Part shown: piece after piece, positions 8,616 through 17,844 of the stretch
Layout: every line of letters begins with the position of its first letter
Numbering within the stretch: the first letter of the stretch is position 1
Assembly (NCBI RefSeq): GCF_004365705.1
Contig: NZ_SOBN01000001.1
Coordinates: 2,520,001 to 2,584,000 of the forward strand
Length of the DNA: 64,000 nt
Reading direction: 5' to 3'
Origin: Streptomyces sp. 846.5
GTDB taxonomy: Bacteria > Actinomycetota > Actinomycetes > Streptomycetales > Streptomycetaceae
The notes under the pieces: model-generated
The model's input: the letters and a program-made list of their open reading frames with translations, nothing else
What the model was told of the DNA's origin: nothing
Databases searched by the model: none
Translations under genes and position numbers: made by a program

Positions 8616-10832
8616 CTACTTGGCCTCGGCCTCGGCCGCAGCCTCGTCGCCGCCCTCGACCACGGGGATCAGCGAGAGCTTGCCGCGCGGGTCGATCTCG
8701 GCGATCTCGACCTGCACCTTGGAGCCGACCGCGAGCACGTCCTCGACGTTCTCCACGCGCTTGCCACCGGCGAGCTTGCGGATCTGCGAGATGTGCAGCA
8801 GGCCGTCCTTGCCCGGCATGAGCGACACGAACGCGCCGAAGGTCGTGGTCTTCACCACGGTGCCCAGGTAGCGCTCGCCGACCTCCGGCATGGTCGGGTT
8901 GGCGATCTGGTTGATCGTCGTACGGGCAGCCTCCGCCGAGGGACCGTCGACCGCACCGATGTAGATGGTGCCGTCGTCCTCGATGGTGATGTCCGCGCCG
9001 GTGTCCTCCTGGATCTGGTTGATCATCTTGCCCTTCGGGCCGATGACCTCACCGATCTTGTCGACCGGGATCTTGATGGTGATGATGCGCGGCGCGAACT
9101 CGGACATCTCGTCCGGGACGTCGATCGCCTCGTTCATCACGTCCAGGATGTGCAGACGCGCGTCGTGGGCCTGCTTCAGCGCGGCGCCCAGGACCGAGGC
9201 GGGGATGCCGTCGAGCTTGGTGTCGAGCTGCAGCGCGGTGACGAAGGTCTTGGTGCCGGCGACCTTGAAGTCCATGTCGCCGAACGCGTCCTCGGCGCCC
9301 AGGATGTCGGTCAGCGCGACGTAGTGGGTCTCGCCGTCGATCTCCTGCGAGATCAGGCCCATGGCGATACCGGCGACGGCGGCCTTCAGCGGCACACCGG
9401 CGTTCAGCAGCGACATGGTCGAGGCGCAGACCGAGCCCATCGAGGTGGAGCCGTTGGACCCGAGGGCCTCGGACACCTGACGGATCGCGTAGGGGAACTC
9501 CTCGCGGGTCGGCAGCACGGGGAGCAGCGCACGCTCGGCGAGCGCGCCGTGGCCGATCTCGCGGCGCTTGGGCGAGCCCACGCGGCCGGTCTCGCCGACG
9601 GAGTACGGCGGGAAGTTGTAGTTGTGCATGTAGCGCTTGCGGGTCTCCGGCGCCAGCGTGTCCAGCTGCTGCTCCATCCGGAGCATGTTCAGCGTGGTGA
9701 CACCCAGGATCTGGGTCTCGCCGCGCTCGAACAGGGCCGAACCGTGGACGCGGGGGATGACCTCGACCTCGGCGGCCAGGGTGCGGATGTCGGTGACCCC
9801 GCGGCCGTCGATGCGGACCTTGTCCTTGATGACGCGCTGGCGGACCAGCTTCTTCGTCAGCGAGCGGTACGCGGCGGAGATCTCCTTCTCGCGGCCCTCG
9901 AACTGCGGGAGCAGCTTGTCGGAGGCCAGGCCCTTCACCCGATCCAGCTCGGCCTCGCGGGCCTGCTTGCCGGCGATGGTGAGCGCCTGCGCGAGCTCCT
10001 CGGTGACCGCGGCGCTGAGCGCCTCGAACACGTCGTCCTGGTAGTCCAGGAAGATCGGGAACTCGCCGGTGGGCTTGGCGGCGTGGGCGGCCAGCTCGGA
10101 CTGGGCGCGGCACAGCTCCTTGATGAAGACCTTGGAGGCCTCCAGGCCGGCGGCCACGACGTCCTCGGTCGGGGCGGCGGCGCCGCCCTTGACCAGCTCG
10201 ATCGTCTTGGTGGTGGCCTCGGCCTCCACCATCATGATCGCGACGTCGCCGTCCGGCAGGGTGCGGCCGGCGACGACCATGTCGAACACGGCCTCCTCCA
10301 GCTCGCTGTGGCGCGGGAAGGCGACCCACTGGCCCTTGATCAGCGCGACCCGGACGCCACCGATGGGACCGGAGAACGGCAGGCCGGCCAGCTGGGTGGA
10401 GGCGGAGGCGGCGTTGATCGCGACGACGTCGTAGAGGTCGTCGGGGTTGAGCGCCATGATCGTGCAGACGACCTGGATCTCGTTGCGCAGGCCCTTGACG
10501 AAGGACGGGCGCAGCGGGCGGTCGATCAGACGACAGGTGAGGATCGCGTCCTCGGAGGGGCGGCCCTCACGGCGGAAGAACGAGCCGGGGATGCGCCCGG
10601 CCGCGTACATCCGCTCCTCGACGTCCACCGTCAGCGGGAAGAAGTCGAAGTGGTCCTTGGGCTGCTTCGAGGCGCTGGTCGCCGAGAGGATCATCGTCTC
10701 GTCGTCCAGGTAGGCGACGGCGGAGCCGGCGGCCTGCTTGGCGAGACGACCGGTCTCGAAGCGGATGGTGCGGGTACCGAAAGAACCGTTGTCGATGACG
10801 GCTACGGCTTCGTGCGTGGTGTTGTCTTCCAC
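8616..10832 (-). CDS. pnp: Polyribonucleotide nucleotidyltransferase (PNPase)
   Basis: This 738-residue enzyme degrades RNA 3'-5' by phosphorolysis and in Streptomyces also adds 3' tails. Two RNase PH cores flank a helical linker. The C-terminus carries a KH domain ([18 protein letters not shown]) and an S1 domain ([17 protein letters not shown]), then an acidic/alanine tail. The GTG start has AAGGAG nine bases upstream. Upstream on the same strand lies rpsO, the classic rpsO-pnp pair. PNPase expression is commonly controlled through processing of the rpsO-pnp intergenic RNA. Confidence 0.98.
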   Translation of the reverse strand: MEDNTTHEAVAVIDNGSFGTRTIRFETGRLAKQAAGSAVAYLDDETMILSATSASKQPKDHFDFFPLTVDVEERMYAAGRIPGSFFRREGRPSEDAILTCRLIDRPLRPSFVKGLRNEIQVVCTIMALNPDDLYDVVAINAASASTQLAGLPFSGPIGGVRVALIKGQWVAFPRHSELEEAVFDMVVAGRTLPDGDVAIMMVEAEATTKTIELVKGGAAAPTEDVVAAGLEASKVFIKELCRAQSELAAHAAKPTGEFPIFLDYQDDVFEALSAAVTEELAQALTIAGKQAREAELDRVKGLASDKLLPQFEGREKEISAAYRSLTKKLVRQRVIKDKVRIDGRGVTDIRTLAAEVEVIPRVHGSALFERGETQILGVTTLNMLRMEQQLDTLAPETRKRYMHNYNFPPYSVGETGRVGSPKRREIGHGALAERALLPVLPTREEFPYAIRQVSEALGSNGSTSMGSVCASTMSLLNAGVPLKAAVAGIAMGLISQEIDGETHYVALTDILGAEDAFGDMDFKVAGTKTFVTALQLDTKLDGIPASVLGAALKQAHDARLHILDVMNEAIDVPDEMSEFAPRIITIKIPVDKIGEVIGPKGKMINQIQEDTGADITIEDDGTIYIGAVDGPSAEAARTTINQIANPTMPEVGERYLGTVVKTTTFGAFVSLMPGKDGLLHISQIRKLAGGKRVENVEDVLAVGSKVQVEIAEIDPRGKLSLIPVVEGGDEAAAEAEAK

Positions 10833-11222
10833 CTGGAAGATCTCCTTCGTATTCCTCAGGTGGAGCGTCCCCGCACCGATCGACCTGGTGGCGGCCCTGG
10901 CCGGTCTTCGATCGAAGCCTCCGGACGGGCGGCGCTGATGCGCTCGTTCCTCCGGCGGCCACTACCGAGGACCGGCGCCCGGTGGCGCCGACGGTCGGGA
11001 TGCGTGTGGACGCTCCGCGTCTTTGCGGGCGGCGACCGGTCCGGTCGTCCCGCGGTGTCGGGTCCTCTCGTCGTCACGCGCGGCGCGCGCGACCGGAGGA
11101 CGCTCCACCCTTCCTTCTCACCTTACGCACGCAGTCTTTCCCACGCGTGCGCCCTGCCCAATCATTTCCGCGGGGCGGCTCCTCCCGCTCGGGGAGGAGG
11201 ATCGGGGCCAGGATGTGCCGAA
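10833..11222 (-). other. rpsO-pnp intergenic region
   Basis: This 390-base stretch (plus the adjoining terminator) has no convincing gene. It is GC-rich with several short inverted repeats, for example GGCGC/GCGCC near 10975-10993 and GACCGG/CCGGTC around 11035-11045. In Streptomyces the corresponding region contains a readthrough transcript with an RNase III-sensitive stem-loop and a separate pnp promoter. I cannot place either one confidently here. Confidence 0.4.
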
Positions 11223-11251
11223 GGGCGGCTCCCATGTGATGGGAGCCGCCC
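11223..11251 (-). terminator. Terminator hairpin downstream of rpsO
   Basis: GGGCGGCTCCCAT (11223-11235) and ATGGGAGCCGCCC (11239-11251) form a perfect 13-bp stem with a 3-base loop, 12 bases past the rpsO stop. It should end most rpsO transcripts while allowing some readthrough into pnp. Confidence 0.8.
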
Positions 11252-11263
11252 CCGGGCGGGGTA

Positions 11264-11554
11264 CTAGCGGGCCGCGCCGGCGGCACCGCGGCGGATGCCG
11301 AGGCGGTCGACCAGGGTGCGGAAGCGCTCGATGTCCTTCTTGGCCAGGTACTGCAGCAGACGGCGGCGCTGGCCGACGAGGAGCAGCAGGCCACGACGCG
11401 AGTGGTGGTCGTGCTTGTGGGTCTTGAGGTGCTCGGTCAGGTCCGAGATACGGCGGCTGAGCATGGCGACCTGGACCTCGGGGGAGCCGGTGTCGCCCTC
11501 CTTGGTGCCGAACTCGTCCATGATCTGCTTCTTGACAGCGGCGTCGAGGGCCAC
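11264..11554 (-). CDS. rpsO: 30S ribosomal protein S15
   Basis: This 96-residue S15 binds the central domain of 16S rRNA early in 30S assembly. The conserved block [15 protein letters not shown] and the [12 protein letters not shown] segment are intact. The GTG start has AAGGAG five bases upstream. The C-terminus is slightly extended with Ala/Gly. It is followed by a hairpin and then pnp. Family members often repress their own mRNA, but no such structure could be established here. Confidence 0.98.
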   Translation of the reverse strand: MALDAAVKKQIMDEFGTKEGDTGSPEVQVAMLSRRISDLTEHLKTHKHDHHSRRGLLLLVGQRRRLLQYLAKKDIERFRTLVDRLGIRRGAAGAAR

Positions 11555-11706
11555 AGCAACTCCTTGGTGTCTCGTGGTGCCGGATGGTCCTGGTCTGCTT
11601 CACAGGAACTCGTGGAACCCGGCGGCGGGGCCAAGGACAGGCCTTGAACCCTGCACCAGCCTACCAGCGCGGCAGAGTACCCCTTGACAGCGCCTGCTGC
11701 AGCTCT

Positions 11707-13191
11707 TCAGCTGGTGAAGCTGCGGACGGTCGAGTAGACGTCGAGGACGGCCAGCGCGAGCGGGATCAGCGAGATCAGCAGCAGGCCGTCGACCAGGTCC
11801 AGGATGCGGCCCCAGAACGGGGAGACCCCGCGGACCGGGACGATCAGACCGACGGCGACCAGCAGTGCGGCGCCGAGGGCGATGGCGGCGCCCAGCCCCA
11901 GGATGTGCACGTCCACCGCCGAGGTCCTGGAGATGTTCGCGACGAGGAAGCCCTGCAGGTTCAGGGAGATGCCGACGACCAGCAGGCCGAGGCTGAGCAG
12001 ACCGGCCCCGAGCAGGCAGATCACCTGGGTGGTGTGCCGGAACAGCCGGGCGCGGAGCATCGTGCTCAGACCGAGGACCAGGGCGAGCACCTCCGGCATG
12101 GTGCTGTCGGTGAAGGCCAGCACTGCGGTGCTGCCGATGACGACGGCGGCGCAGCCGCCCACCAGCCCGACCAGCAGCTCATGGCCGCGGCGGGCCCTGG
12201 CGGCGATCCGGGTGTAGTCGGCCGGGTCCTCCTCGGCGGCCGGCTGGGCGCCGGACTGGGCGCCGAGCCGGTTGCCCGCGCGCGGGTCGACCTGCTGCGG
12301 GGCGTGGAAGGCGACCGGGAGGCGTGCGAAGCGGGCCGAGAGCTGGGGCAGGAAGCCGATCAGCGCGACGGCGACCACGGCCGCCGCCGAGGCCACCTGG
12401 CGGGCCGAGGCGTCGGTCAGGATGGCGGCGAAGGTGGCCATGGTGCCGGCCGCGGAGACCACGGTGGCCGCCACGAAGGGCGCGTCGCCGCCCGGCATCA
12501 GCGCGGTGAGCAGCACCGACAGGACGAGTACGGCGACACAGCCGACCAGGAACTGGACCCGGCCGGGACCGTTCGTCAGGGCCTGGTTCTGGTCGATCGC
12601 GATGATCCCGGATCCGCCGATCAGCGCGTGCGGCAACGCGGCGAGCCCGAGCGCCAGCGCGCTGCCCCGGTCGTCGTAGACCCGGGCGCGGACCCCGGCG
12701 AGTGCGGTGAGCACCAGCGCGGTGACGCCGGAGAGCAGGCCGGGCAGGGAGTGCATGTCGTGGTGCAGGTCGCAGAACCACAGCGCGAAGCCCAGCAGCA
12801 CCAGCAGGACCACGCCGCCGATCAGCGCGGCGCCGCGCATCAGCTGCGGACCCCACAGGCTGCGGTCGGCGGAGACCGCGGTGGCGATGGCCTCGGCCAC
12901 GTCGTCGTAGACGGCCGGCGGCAGCGAGTCGGCGAAGGGGCGCAGGCTCAGCAGGTCACCGTCGCGGACCTGTTGGGCGACCAGCGGCAGGCTGCTGTCG
13001 AGCACCGTGCCGTCGCGGCGCACCAGGTGGAATCCGGTGGGCGCGCCCTCGGGCAGGGTCTGCCCGGACAGCCGCAGCACCTCGGGATAGACGTCGGCCA
13101 GCGGGATGTCCTCGGGCAGCGCGACATCGATCCGGCTGTCCGGTGCGACGACGGTGACCCGGCAGAATCCGGTGGATGCGCTGGTGCTCAC
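11707..13191 (-). CDS. eccD: Type VII secretion integral membrane protein EccD
   Basis: This 494-residue protein forms the membrane vestibule of the ESX secretion complex. Residues about 8-88 match the EccD ubiquitin-like cytosolic domain (CRVTVVAPDSRIDVALPED). About eleven hydrophobic helices follow, with a cytosolic loop around residues 290-340. It is divergent from eccC across a 304-bp regulatory gap. The downstream neighbour on the same strand is rpsO, about 150 bp away. It is the only EccD in the window. Confidence 0.92.
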   Translation of the reverse strand: MSTSASTGFCRVTVVAPDSRIDVALPEDIPLADVYPEVLRLSGQTLPEGAPTGFHLVRRDGTVLDSSLPLVAQQVRDGDLLSLRPFADSLPPAVYDDVAEAIATAVSADRSLWGPQLMRGAALIGGVVLLVLLGFALWFCDLHHDMHSLPGLLSGVTALVLTALAGVRARVYDDRGSALALGLAALPHALIGGSGIIAIDQNQALTNGPGRVQFLVGCVAVLVLSVLLTALMPGGDAPFVAATVVSAAGTMATFAAILTDASARQVASAAAVVAVALIGFLPQLSARFARLPVAFHAPQQVDPRAGNRLGAQSGAQPAAEEDPADYTRIAARARRGHELLVGLVGGCAAVVIGSTAVLAFTDSTMPEVLALVLGLSTMLRARLFRHTTQVICLLGAGLLSLGLLVVGISLNLQGFLVANISRTSAVDVHILGLGAAIALGAALLVAVGLIVPVRGVSPFWGRILDLVDGLLLISLIPLALAVLDVYSTVRSFTS

Positions 13192-13495
13192 CCGGAGCCC
13201 CTCCCCCTGTGAGTGCCGCGTTGGCAGTCTTTGCTGTCCTCTGTCAGGCGCTCACCCTACCGGCAGCCGGGAGGGTGAGCGCCCCCGACCGGGGCGCCTT
13301 CGTCCGCCCGCGCGCCCGTCCCTCCGTGCACCGCCGGACCACCGTAGTAGAGAGGTCTGCCGGTGCACCCTCATGGCCTGCCCCTGTCACGGTAGGGACT
13401 AGGATCGGCCCCTGCGGAGAGCGGTGACACGGGGGGCGCCAGCGGCGACCGTCCGTGCCCGTCAGGGGACTCGACAGGACGAGGCTGGTACGACC
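13192..13495. promoter_or_regulatory. Divergent eccD/eccC control region
   Basis: This 304-bp gap must hold promoters for both genes. It contains a 12-bp perfect inverted repeat (13247-13258 and 13272-13283, GGCGCTCACCCT/AGGGTGAGCGCC) and an 8-bp pair GTGCACCG/CGGTGCAC (13326-13333 and 13361-13368) flanking GTAGTAGAGAGG. The second pair looks like a spaced operator over a promoter. Neither site can be tied to a known regulator. Confidence 0.4.
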
Positions 13496-16400
13496 TTGAG
13501 CGTGGTAACCGTCAAGCGACCGCCGCGGGTGCACCCGCCCGCGGTGCCGGGCGAGGAGATCCGCCTGGAATCGCCGCCCGAACTGCCCCGCGGCGACGGC
13601 GGCAAGTGGTGGCAGGCCATGCTGCCGATGCTGGCCACCGCGGGTTCGGCCGCCTTCTTCTTCATGCCCGGCATGCAGATGATGATGAAGGTGATGGGCG
13701 GGCTGATGGTCGCCTCGACCGTCGCCATGGCCGTCGCCCAGGTCAGCTCCCAACGCAAGGGCGGCGGCGGGGAGATGGAGGACGCCCGCCGCGACTACCT
13801 CAAGTACCTCGCCCAGCTGCGCAAGCAGGTCCGCCGCACCGCGGCCGACCAGCGCGACGCCCAGCTCTATCTGCACCCCGCGCCGGACCAGTTGTGGGCC
13901 GTCGTCGCCGAGGGCCGCCGGCTGTGGGAGCGCCGCGCCAGCGACAGTGACTTCGCCCAGATCAGGCTGGGCACCGGACCGCAGCAGCTGGCCACCCGTC
14001 TGGTGCCGCCGCAGACCGCTCCCGTGGACGAGCTGGAACCGCTGACGGCCGAAGCGATGAAGAGCTTCCTGGCCGCCCACGGCACCCTGCCCGACCTGCC
14101 GCTGGCCGTCTCGCTGCGCGCCTTCTACCACCTCTCCGTCTCCGGCGACCCGGACAGCGTCTACGGGACGGTCCGCGCCGCGTTGGCCCAGCTGAGCACC
14201 CTGCACTCCCCCGACGACCTGATGATCGGCATCGCCGCCGCCCCCGGCGCCGGACCCGAGTGGGAGTGGGCCAAGTGGCTGCCCCACGTCCAGCACCCGA
14301 CCGAGTCGGACGGCGCCGGATCGGCCAGGATGATCTGCACTTCGCTGGACGCCCTGGAGGGCATGCTCGCCGACCAGCTGGCCGGCCGCGCCCGCTTCCA
14401 CCGCGACTCCACCCCGGTCCCGGAGCAGCCGCACCTGGTCGTCGTCCTGGACGGCGCCGCGGTCGGCGCCGACTCGGTGCTGGCCGGCGGCGAGGGCCTG
14501 CAGGGCGTGACCGTCATCGAGGTCGTCCCCGGTGACCTGGACGAACCGCGCGGTGCGCTAGCCGTGGTCGTGAGCCCCGAGCGGATGCAGCTCAGCACGG
14601 TCGGCAGCGTCTACCACGGCCGGCCCGACCTGCTCAGCGCCTGGCAGGCCGAGGCGCTGGCCCGGCAGCTGGCCCCGCTGCGCGCCTCGATCGGCGACGA
14701 CGACGAACCGCTGCTGGCGAACCTGGACTTCACCGACCTGATGGGCGTCGGCGACGCCATGTCCGTGGACGTGGCCAGGACCTGGCGGCCCCGGGCGATG
14801 CACGACAAGCTGCGCGTCCCGATCGGCCTGGGCGCCGGCGGCGAACCGGTGATGCTGGACCTCAAGGAGGCGGCGCTGGAGGGCATGGGCCCGCACGGCC
14901 TGTGCGTCGGCGCGACCGGCTCCGGCAAGTCGGAACTGCTGCGCACCCTGGTGCTGGGCCTGGCGATGACGCACTCCTCCGAGACGTTGAACTTCGTCCT
15001 GGCGGACTTCAAGGGCGGTGCGACCTTCGCCGGCATGGCCGACATGCCGCACACCTCGGCGGTCATCACCAACATGGCAGAGGAGCTCACCCTGGTCGAC
15101 CGGATGCGCGACTCCATCACCGGCGAGCTGAACCGCCGTCAGGAACTGCTGCGCGCGGCCGGCAACTACGCCAACGTCCACGACTACGAGCGGGCCCGCG
15201 CCGCCGGGGCCCCGCTGGAGCCGCTGCCCTCGCTGCTGCTGATCATCGACGAGTTCAGCGAACTGCTCACCGCCAAGCCCGACTTCATCGAGATGTTCAT
15301 CCAGATCGGCCGGATCGGCCGCTCCCTGGGCGTGCACCTGCTGCTGGCCTCGCAGCGGTTGGAGGAGGGCCGGCTGCGCGGCCTGGACACCTATCTCTCC
15401 TACCGGATCGGGCTGCGGACCTTCTCGGCCGCCGAGTCCCGGGCGGCGCTGGGCGTCCCCGACGCCTACCACCTGCCGCCGGTGCCCGGTGTCGGCTACC
15501 TCAAGTTCGGCACCGATGTGATGGCGCAGTTCAAGGCCGCCTACGTGTCCGGCCCCTACCGCAGCGGCGCCGTCCAGGAGTCGACCGGCCGGGTGCGCAG
15601 GCAGCGCCCGGTGCTGTTCACCGGCGCCCCGGTGGCCAAGCCGCTGCTGCCGCTGAACGAGATGGAGCCGGAGGCCCCGCGCCGACAGGACGACGCGCTG
15701 GCGGACACCGTGCTGGACGTGATCGTCGACCGGCTGGAGGGTCAGGGCCCGCCGGCCCACCAGGTGTGGCTGCCGCCGCTCAGCGAGGCCCCCGCTTTGG
15801 ACCAGCTGCTGCCGCCGCTGGGGGCGGTGCCGGACCGGGGGCTGTGCGCGCCCGAGTACGCCGGGACGGGCCGCCTGGTCGCCCCGATCGGCCTGGTCGA
15901 CAAGCCGTTCGAGCAGCGCCGCGACCTGCTCTACCTGGACTTCTCCGGGGCCGCCGGGCACGGCATGGTGGTGGGCGGTCCGCGGTCCGGCAAGTCCACC
16001 CTGCTGCGCACCATGATCAGCTCCTTCGCGCTCACCCACACCGCCTCCGAGGTGCAGTTCTACCTGCTGGACTTCGGCGGCGGCGGCATGATCGGCATGC
16101 AGGACCTGCCCCATGTCGGCGGGGTCGCCGGGCGGCTGGACGCCGACAAGGTGCGGCGCATGATCAGCGAGGTCTCGGGCCTGCTGACCCAGCGCGAGGA
16201 GCTGTTCCGGGCCCAGGGCATCGACTCCATCGCGACCTTCCGCAACCGCCGCAAGAACGGCTCGCTGCCGGGTGAGCCGTACGGCGACGTGTTCCTGGTG
16301 GTCGACGGCTGGCTCACCTTCCGGCAGGAGTTCGAGCTGCTGGAGCCGCTGGTCACCGACATCGCCCAGCGCGGCCTGGCCTACGGCGTGCACGTGGTGG

Positions 16401-17443
16401 TGGGCGCCTCCCGCTACGGGGAGATCCGTCCGGCGCTGAAGGACCTGCTGCAGACCCGGATCGAGCTCAAGCTCGGCGACCCGATGGAGTCGGAGATAGA
16501 CCGCAGAGTCGCCCAGAACGTGCCGGCCGGAGCGCCGGGCCGCGGCCTGACCGCCGACAAGTTGCACTTCCTGTCCGGTCTGCCGCGGATCGACGGCTCC
16601 AGCGGGATCGACGACCTCGCCGACGGCATGGCCGCCTTCGTCCAGGCCGTGAACAGCTCCTGGACCGGGCCGCGCGCCCCCCAGGTGCGGATGCTGCCGG
16701 AGGTGCTGCCGGCCGACCGGCTGCCCAAGGGCTTCGAGCACCCCGAGCAGGGCATCGCCATCGGCATCGACGAGAACTCGCTGGCGCCGGTGTTCCTCAA
16801 CTTCGACTCCGACTCGCACTTCATCGTCTTCGGTGACGGCGAGACCGGGAAGACGGCGCTGCTGCGGCTGCTGCTCAAGGGCATCACCGAGCGCTACACC
16901 CCGGACCAGGCCCGCATCGTCATCGGCGACTACCGGCGCTCGCTGCTGGGGGTGGTCACCAGTCCGCACCTGCTGGAGTACGCGGCGGCGCAGCCGGCCC
17001 TGCAGGCGTTCCTCGGCGACATCAGGGGCTCGATGGAGCGCCGCATCCCCGGCCCCGACGTCACCCAGGAGCAGCTGCGGGACCGCAGCTGGTGGTCCGG
17101 CGCCGAGCTGTTCCTGGTCATCGACGACTACGACCTGGTGGCCACCTCGACCGGCAACCCGCTGCAGCAGTTGCTGGAGGTCCTGCCGTTCTCCAAGGAC
17201 ATCGGGCTGCACATCATCATCGCCCGCCGCTCCGGCGGCGCCGGCCGGGCCCTGTACGAGCCGGTGATGCAGCGGCTGAAGGAGCTGGGGGCGCAGGGCA
17301 TCGTGCTGTCCGGCGACCGGGACGAAGGCGTGCTGCTGGGCAACGTCCGTCCCCAGCAGATGCCGCCGGGCCGGGGCGTCCTGGTCACGCGCAGGCGCGG
17401 GACGTTCACCGTGCAGACGGGGTGGGTCGGGCAGCAGCAGTAA
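13496..17443 (+). CDS. eccC: Type VII secretion ATPase EccC (fused EccCa/EccCb)
   Basis: This 1315-residue FtsK/SpoIIIE-type ATPase is the motor that recruits substrates and powers ESX export. Two N-terminal membrane helices (about residues 35-85) precede three nucleotide-binding domains. Their Walker A motifs are GATGSGKS (472-479), GPRSGKS (828-834) and GDGETGKT (1113-1120). Only domain 1 has a full Walker B (LLIIDEF); domain 2 has VVDGW and domain 3 VIDDY. I chose the TTG start because it gives MSVVTVKRPPR, the usual Streptomyces N-terminus; an in-frame ATG at 13424 would add 24 residues. The gene ends before a strong terminator. Confidence 0.95.
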   Translation: MSVVTVKRPPRVHPPAVPGEEIRLESPPELPRGDGGKWWQAMLPMLATAGSAAFFFMPGMQMMMKVMGGLMVASTVAMAVAQVSSQRKGGGGEMEDARRDYLKYLAQLRKQVRRTAADQRDAQLYLHPAPDQLWAVVAEGRRLWERRASDSDFAQIRLGTGPQQLATRLVPPQTAPVDELEPLTAEAMKSFLAAHGTLPDLPLAVSLRAFYHLSVSGDPDSVYGTVRAALAQLSTLHSPDDLMIGIAAAPGAGPEWEWAKWLPHVQHPTESDGAGSARMICTSLDALEGMLADQLAGRARFHRDSTPVPEQPHLVVVLDGAAVGADSVLAGGEGLQGVTVIEVVPGDLDEPRGALAVVVSPERMQLSTVGSVYHGRPDLLSAWQAEALARQLAPLRASIGDDDEPLLANLDFTDLMGVGDAMSVDVARTWRPRAMHDKLRVPIGLGAGGEPVMLDLKEAALEGMGPHGLCVGATGSGKSELLRTLVLGLAMTHSSETLNFVLADFKGGATFAGMADMPHTSAVITNMAEELTLVDRMRDSITGELNRRQELLRAAGNYANVHDYERARAAGAPLEPLPSLLLIIDEFSELLTAKPDFIEMFIQIGRIGRSLGVHLLLASQRLEEGRLRGLDTYLSYRIGLRTFSAAESRAALGVPDAYHLPPVPGVGYLKFGTDVMAQFKAAYVSGPYRSGAVQESTGRVRRQRPVLFTGAPVAKPLLPLNEMEPEAPRRQDDALADTVLDVIVDRLEGQGPPAHQVWLPPLSEAPALDQLLPPLGAVPDRGLCAPEYAGTGRLVAPIGLVDKPFEQRRDLLYLDFSGAAGHGMVVGGPRSGKSTLLRTMISSFALTHTASEVQFYLLDFGGGGMIGMQDLPHVGGVAGRLDADKVRRMISEVSGLLTQREELFRAQGIDSIATFRNRRKNGSLPGEPYGDVFLVVDGWLTFRQEFELLEPLVTDIAQRGLAYGVHVVVGASRYGEIRPALKDLLQTRIELKLGDPMESEIDRRVAQNVPAGAPGRGLTADKLHFLSGLPRIDGSSGIDDLADGMAAFVQAVNSSWTGPRAPQVRMLPEVLPADRLPKGFEHPEQGIAIGIDENSLAPVFLNFDSDSHFIVFGDGETGKTALLRLLLKGITERYTPDQARIVIGDYRRSLLGVVTSPHLLEYAAAQPALQAFLGDIRGSMERRIPGPDVTQEQLRDRSWWSGAELFLVIDDYDLVATSTGNPLQQLLEVLPFSKDIGLHIIIARRSGGAGRALYEPVMQRLKELGAQGIVLSGDRDEGVLLGNVRPQQMPPGRGVLVTRRRGTFTVQTGWVGQQQ

Positions 17444-17472
17444 ATCGTTATCCGCAGACCGCGGTCCGATCC

Positions 17473-17513
17473 GAAGGGGTCGCCTGAGTGATTCGTCACT
17501 CGGCGACCCCTTC
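17473..17513 (+). terminator. Terminator hairpin downstream of eccC
   Basis: GAAGGGGTCGCC (17473-17484) pairs with GGCGACCCCTTC (17502-17513). An inner GAGTGA/TCACTC stem closes on a TTCG tetraloop. It lies 30 bases past the eccC stop. Confidence 0.85.
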
Positions 17514-17844
17514 TGCGTTGCCCTGAGGCCACTCCGAAGATCCATATGGATGACAGGTAGGTGATGTTATGGATCTTTTATTCAAAGGCTTTATGCCGAT
17601 TCTGTGATCGATATCAAGGCCAATGGACAAAAGGTTCATTTGACTCAGAACACTGATGGGCCATCACATCAGTTGCCGATCGACCTTCACACAACGAAAT
17701 CCGAAGCAAATCCGCCCTTGACGCCCCGTTAACGGCAGGGGTTACATGGCGGCCGGAGAGCGACAGATTCGCAGCAGCCAATCCGACCGGAGGCGATACC
17801 GCTTCTCCCCGCACCAGAGCCCCACCGATCCGATCGGAACGCAC
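17514..17844 (+). promoter_or_regulatory. AT-rich leader upstream of the permease gene
   Basis: Positions about 17535-17745 are strikingly AT-rich for this genome. GATCCATA (17539-17546) and TATGGATC (17568-17575) form an inverted repeat followed by TTTTATT. A 30-codon open frame (17564-17656) has an AGGTAGG-like site before its ATG and two TTA codons; whether it is translated is unknown. The rest (17700-17844) returns toward normal GC and reads in frame with the permease, but its first ATG (17746) would add an unusual 33-residue extension. Confidence 0.45.

Noticed and set aside
10833-11222. Small RNA or gene in the rpsO-pnp gap
   Set aside because: No frame with a credible ribosome-binding site; hairpins are short and only fit a leader or processing region.
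8793-11267. Long plus-strand open frame opposite pnp
   Set aside because: It follows pnp codon phase on the other strand and has no family features.
14558-17545. 995-codon minus-strand frame opposite eccC
   Set aside because: Antisense of a clear EccC; composition is His/Gln/Arg-rich as expected for mirror frames.
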